Shown: one piece after another, positions 8,901 to 14,900 of the stretch | Layout of the letters: each line of letters starts with the position of its first letter | Numbering within the stretch: position 1 is the first letter of the stretch | DNA from: Bacteroidales bacterium | Lineage (GTDB): Bacteria; Bacteroidota; Bacteroidia; Bacteroidales; UBA3824 | Direction: 5' to 3' | Length of the DNA: 17,400 nt | NCBI GenBank assembly: GCA_017645985.1 | Contig: JAGCNK010000173.1 | Coordinates: 1-17,400 of the forward strand | Position numbers and translations under genes: made by a program | Notes under the pieces: generated by a model | What the model saw: only the letters and a program-made list of their open reading frames with translations | Told to the model about the DNA's origin: nothing | The model's database searches: none

Positions 8901-11900
8901 GCGTTCCTACTGGTATGCCTTATATGCGTTGGAGCACCAACAACAGCAACATCTATTTCCAAGAAATTTCTAACGGTACACTCACCAACTACTCTGGCAA
9001 CAACATTACAGCCACCAACGTTCGAGTTTACCAAGGCCGCATCGGCGCGCAAACCTACCAGTGGACAATCGACTGGGGCGGATGTCACGCGGAAGATGAA
9101 GTTAAAGTGTTCAACAACCTTCCCCAGGACAACCCCAATCCTGGAAATTACTCGCTGATATGCGACAGCATCGGCACTTTGGCTGGTACTGATATGAAAG
9201 TAGGTACTTGGAGCTACTGGACTTCGATGGCAGGTGTTACTTACAATAATTCTACATCGGCTATCACAGATGTTTATGGCTTGCACGATGGTAAAAACGA
9301 ATTTTACTGGGTATTCGGACGTAAGAATGTTCAATACGGATACCTTGGTGAAACTCCCGACTTAGACCACCGTCCTGGTGTTAATCCTCCTACACCTATT
9401 GTAGAGGTTGACCCTGCTACTATACCTTATACCACACTCACTCCTTTAGACCGCAATGCTAAATATCTTGAAGGTATTAAATATGGCGACTACTGTTTGC
9501 TCGCTGATACTGTATCAATTATTCGTACAGTTGTAAAAGCAGACGCAGGACCCGACCAGACTATTTGCGGTAGCCCTGTAAATGTACACAACAACAACAT
9601 CGACAATTTTGACGATGCTACCAAGACTGGTTTCAAAAACTACGCTATACTTACCGGCTCGTCGATACCTAACAGGGGTACTGGACGTTGGACAAAGACC
9701 GCTGGTCCTGATGGCGCACGTATTCTGAGTCCCACCAACAACGAAACTACAGTTCTTTTTGAACGAAGCGGCGACTATATTTTCAGTTGGTATGTTACCA
9801 AGCCCAACGGTGCAGGTATCTGCTCTGACATAGATTTCACTTCTGTGACAATTAACATACCCGATACCGCCACCGCCTATGCTTTTGACGTTAAAACTCA
9901 GAAGTATGTAAGAGAGGTGGCTCAGATATGCCAGGACGAAGACAATTCGGTTAAACTTTTTGCCAATGAAAGTGGTGTAAGCGATGTTAAGTGGGAAAGC
10001 GACAAAGGTAGTATCATTACCTTCGACGACAATACCCAGATTTCTACAGTTGCTCATAATCTGCCTACCGGTCGTACTATGTTTACTCTTACTCGTACAT
10101 TCAGGGGCTGTAAATCAGTTGACACTGTAAGTGTATTCAACAACCGTGTTTATTCAGATGCCAATACCCCATCTGCCGATGTTGAGGATAATATCTGTAT
10201 TGAAGAATACCAACTTAAAGCTAACGATCCTTCGCAAGGTGACTGGACTGGCTTGGATTTCTCTAACCCTGCCAATGAGGTAAGCTTCTTAGGCAAAGGT
10301 ACTTGGTCGTGCTCTAACAATGCTAAGTTTGAAGGCAATGTTGTTACCAATTCGGTAATCAACGTAAGCAATATCAAGCGCGGTCAGAATCGTAGCAATC
10401 CTTACGTATTCACTTGGACAGTACAGCGCGGTGCTTGTATCGCCACCGACAATTTCACTGTTTACAATAATAGTTTTGATATTCAAGATTATCCCAACTT
10501 TGTGGTATGCGGACCTGAGGCACAACTTCACGGTGAGAATCCGGGTGAATATACCAACAGTGTTGGTGGTCCTTACCACGGCAAATGGGTTACCATCGAA
10601 GGTACTGGAACATTCCCTGCAGGTGGAGAATCTACTAACGAGGTGCTTGTAACCAACCTTTCGCGCGGTATCAACAAATTTGAATGGTATGTATACCGCA
10701 ACAACTGCTCGGCAATGGATACAGTTATTGTGGTTAACAATATAGTAGAGGCTGATGCTGGTCACGATATCAATACTTGTGAACCCGACCAACAGTTGTC
10801 GGCTGTTAAACCTGCAGCTATGATCAACGGTGCTACTGGCGGCGGCGTTTGGACAAGCCCCTGGAACTCTACCATCAGATTCTCTTACGACGGCGACAGC
10901 AACAACTCTTCTGTAAATGCTGATGCATACAACGCTTGGGTTCACAATTTGCCCCAAGGCCGTACAAAACTTAAATGGACTGTTACATCTCAGTATCCCA
11001 AATACGACTCTCAAGACATTACTTACGACCTCTCGTTTGGTGTCAGCGAAAACGGCGGCAAGTGTAGCGCCGAGGATACTATGACAGTTATCAACAATAT
11101 GCCCGACGATGCGGAGGTATCTTGGCCCACAATCGAAATCTGTCAAGAGCCTTCTGAGCCTGGTCAGGAAGTTCTCTTGCAGGCTACCGAGGTTAAGACC
11201 GGCTTCGGCGTTGGACACTGGGAGTGGATTGGCGGCGAAAGAGGCGCAACCATCACCTCACCCGACAACTTCCAGTCTAAACTCGACAACCTGCCTCTTG
11301 GCAAGTCGCAATACGCATGGGTTGTACGCCTTGTTTACGGACCTGGCGTAAACGATTTCTGCGAGAAACGCGACATAATCGAAGTTACCAACAACTACGT
11401 AGAGTCGCACCTCAACGTATCTTACGACGAGGTTTGCGAAAACAAGACAAAACTCAACGCGGTAGATCCCACCTTCGCTTATCCTGGTGCAGATGGTAAG
11501 TGGACTCCTTACAACACTTTGGGCTCGCCGCAGATTCAAAACGCTACAAGCTGCTTGACAATGGCAACCAACCTGCCTTCTGGTCCGTCTAAGTTCATCT
11601 GGACTGTTACCCGTGGCATCTGTAAGGCTGACACCGTTTACTTGGTAGACAACAACCACGTGGATGCAGTTATCCTCGAGCCCAAACCCGACCACCGTAT
11701 CATCTGTGGCGACTATGTACGTCTCGAGGCTGACGGAATTCCCGCTACCGCAACTGGTACTTGGAGCCTGATAGGCAGCGACAATGCTTATAATATCAAT
11801 AGTCTCAACATTGCATCGCCCCACGGTATAGTTACCGACATCAACGGACTTTATCTCGGCGGCACCGACTACACCTTCAGATGGAACGTGGTAATCGGAA

Positions 11901-14900
11901 CTGGCAAGTGCAACGACTATGACGACATCACAATTAAGAACAACAGCTTTACCGTAGACGCCGACGCAAGCGTTCCCAACAACGGTGGCGCTACCGGCGA
12001 ACCTCCTGCCCGTATCTACGTCTGCGGTCCTTCATACACAATGCAGCCCAATATTCCTCAGGGCGACAACTATTCTATCACTTGGACTATAAAGGCTGGA
12101 CAAGGAACTTTCAACGGTTCTACAACATCTACCGACCGCATACCCACAGTTTCTGGTCTTACCCGCGAGTCTACTGAAATTGAGTTGTATGTTACCGATG
12201 GAAAGACCAACGGATGTACAGCCTCTGGTACAGTGCTTATTTACAACGACAAGTTCTATCCCGAAGACCTTCAGGTTGTTTCGGCTCAGCAGTGCGACGG
12301 CGAAGTTACCGTCCGCGCTAGCGATATGAGCCTTTACGCTCCTGCATACGGAATGTGGTCTACCAAGGATACTCACGGATACTTCGACATTGCTGCTGGT
12401 GACATCCCCACCAACAACCAGATTACTTATAAAGACATTAAGCAGGGAACAGACGTAATTCTCCGTTGGACTGTTACAAGTGCCAACGTTTACGACTGTA
12501 CCACATACAAGGAGATTACCGTTCACAACTACGGATTCACCCTCCCGCAAGATCAGTACTACGTAACCAACTGTAGCGACGACTACACACTCAACGCCAC
12601 ACTGCCTCACGACGATCCTAACGAGTACGAAGGCACTTGGACGCGTTACGGTGGAGCTGCTACTTCGATGACATCTGCCAACAACGCACGCTCGCTCTTC
12701 ATCACAGGTCTCAGCCGCTCGTTGGACAACGTATTCTTGTGGCACGTAAAATCTAAGACCTACGGTTGCGAAGACGACCAGTGGTTCTCAGTACGCAACC
12801 CCAAACCTTCGGATGCTGAAATCTCAATGTCGCGTACCGACATTTACACTTGCGACAACACATTCACACTCGAAGCTGTTAGACCTTCGGTAGGTTCAGG
12901 CGAATGGACATCGGCTCGTACCACCACTATCACATTGATTGATCCTACTGCTTCTGAGCAGGTTAAGGTATCTAATATGCCTATCAACGGCACACAGTTC
13001 ACTTGGACCACCAAGCGCGACGCTATTGACTTTGAAGGCAACTTCTTGAGAGAATGTACCGACAGTGACAACATCACTATCTACAACAACTTTGTTAAGG
13101 CGCAAATCACCAAGACACAGCGTAGCACTTGCGACGGCACACTCTCGCTCTACGCCAACGACGTTCAAGAGTATAAAGACAACGTTGTTCCACCTACCTT
13201 CATAGTAAGAGGAGCTTGGACGCCTGTTGACGGCAACTTAGAGTTCCAGTCCGGATACGAGAGCACCGACAAGGCTATCAAGGTTCAGAATCTTGCTATC
13301 GACAAGAACACATTTAAGTGGACAGTATCTAAGGGCGAAATTGGCACACCTGGATACTGCGAGACATTCGACACTATCAGCGTTTACAACAATCAGGTTA
13401 CAGCCGTAATCGACAAGACCAACGACGCTACATGTAGCAATCAGATTCAGTTAGTTGCCAACGATATTACATCTTATCAGCAGTCGACACCTCCCGCAGT
13501 TGGTACATGGACAGTAGAGTCGGTACCCACCGAAATGGGACCTGCTCCTGCTTCGGTTGTATTCGACGACAGCCATCTCAACCAGACCAAGGCTTCAGGT
13601 CTTACTGGCACTGGCACATATAAGTTCCGTTGGACTGTATCGAAGGGAAGCTGTCCTGAAGTTTACGACGAGTTCTTTGTAACCCAGGGCGCACTCGACG
13701 CTGACGCCGACGCTAATTCGGTAGAAAACATCATCAACGTCTGCGACGGCGATGTGAAACTCCAGGCTAAGGCAATACCCACTGGTATCGACGGCGAATG
13801 GGTAGTAATCAACTACTCGGGCGGAGCTAAGGCTGACCTTACAATCAATCCTACCACCAACTTTGTTTCCACCCTCAAGGGTCTCGCCACCGGCACAGAG
13901 GCTACTCTCGAATGGAGAGTTTCTAATGCCAACACCGGCTGTCACAAAGAGTCGCAGGTAACTGTTAAGAACCACTCTATTGCAGCCACCATCGCTAATA
14001 AGGATGCCAACGGAGAGCTCCAGCTCTGCCAGCCGCAGGCTACTCTCAACGCTTCTGCCACATTCTCGGCTACAGAGGCTACTGGTCTCTGGACTAAGGA
14101 AGACGTTCACGCTTCGGGCGACTTTATGACCGATCCTTCGGTTGCTACCGCCAACATCAACAACTTTGACGATGGCGTAAAAGTTAAGTTCGTTTGGACA
14201 GTAACATCCAAGGCTGCTTCAACACAGAACGACGTTATGGGCTTCTGCGTTGACACTGACGAAATCACAGTAGTAAACAATATGTTCAAGGCCAACGCCG
14301 GTGTTAACGCTAATGTATGCGGCACATCGCTTGGTCTCAACGCTGTATTGCCCTACGGCTACACTGGCGCTTGGACAACCAACACCACAGCAGCAGTTAG
14401 TCCCAACAATGATTCGCACGGCATAGTTACAGGCCTAATTCCTGGTGAGAACCGTCTCACTTGGACAATCACTCGCAACGGCTGCGACAACCCCGCAACT
14501 ATCTCGCTCTTCAATATCCAGCCCACACAGGCATCTATCACCACAGCCGACAACTTCGAGGTTTGTGGATCTACCAGCGAGAGCGATGTTAGCGTAACAC
14601 TCCAGGCCAACAAACCTGCTACTGGCGAGCACGGCAAATGGGAGAAGATTTCTTCTCACGCTACTCCTCAGGGCAATGTAGGTTCTGAACAGATCATTTT
14701 CAAAGGTCTCGACCAAGACGAGAACAAGTTCCGCTGGTCGATATTCTCCGACGCTGACGAATCTTGCTACACCACCGACGAGGTAACAATCGTTAACAAC
14801 AAGGTTACCGTTCCCGATGGCTACACCAAGAACATCTGTCTCGCCGACGGATCTTACATCCTCACCACAGGCGATCCCACATTGCAGAATGCTACCGGTA

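Noticed and set aside
10289..11218. Long antisense open frame (309 codons) and other minus-strand frames of 180-300 codons, such as 14435-15334
   Set aside because: They lie wholly inside the giant plus-strand gene, whose product has clear domain periodicity. Their translations show no domain pattern, and codon bias of the sense strand explains them.
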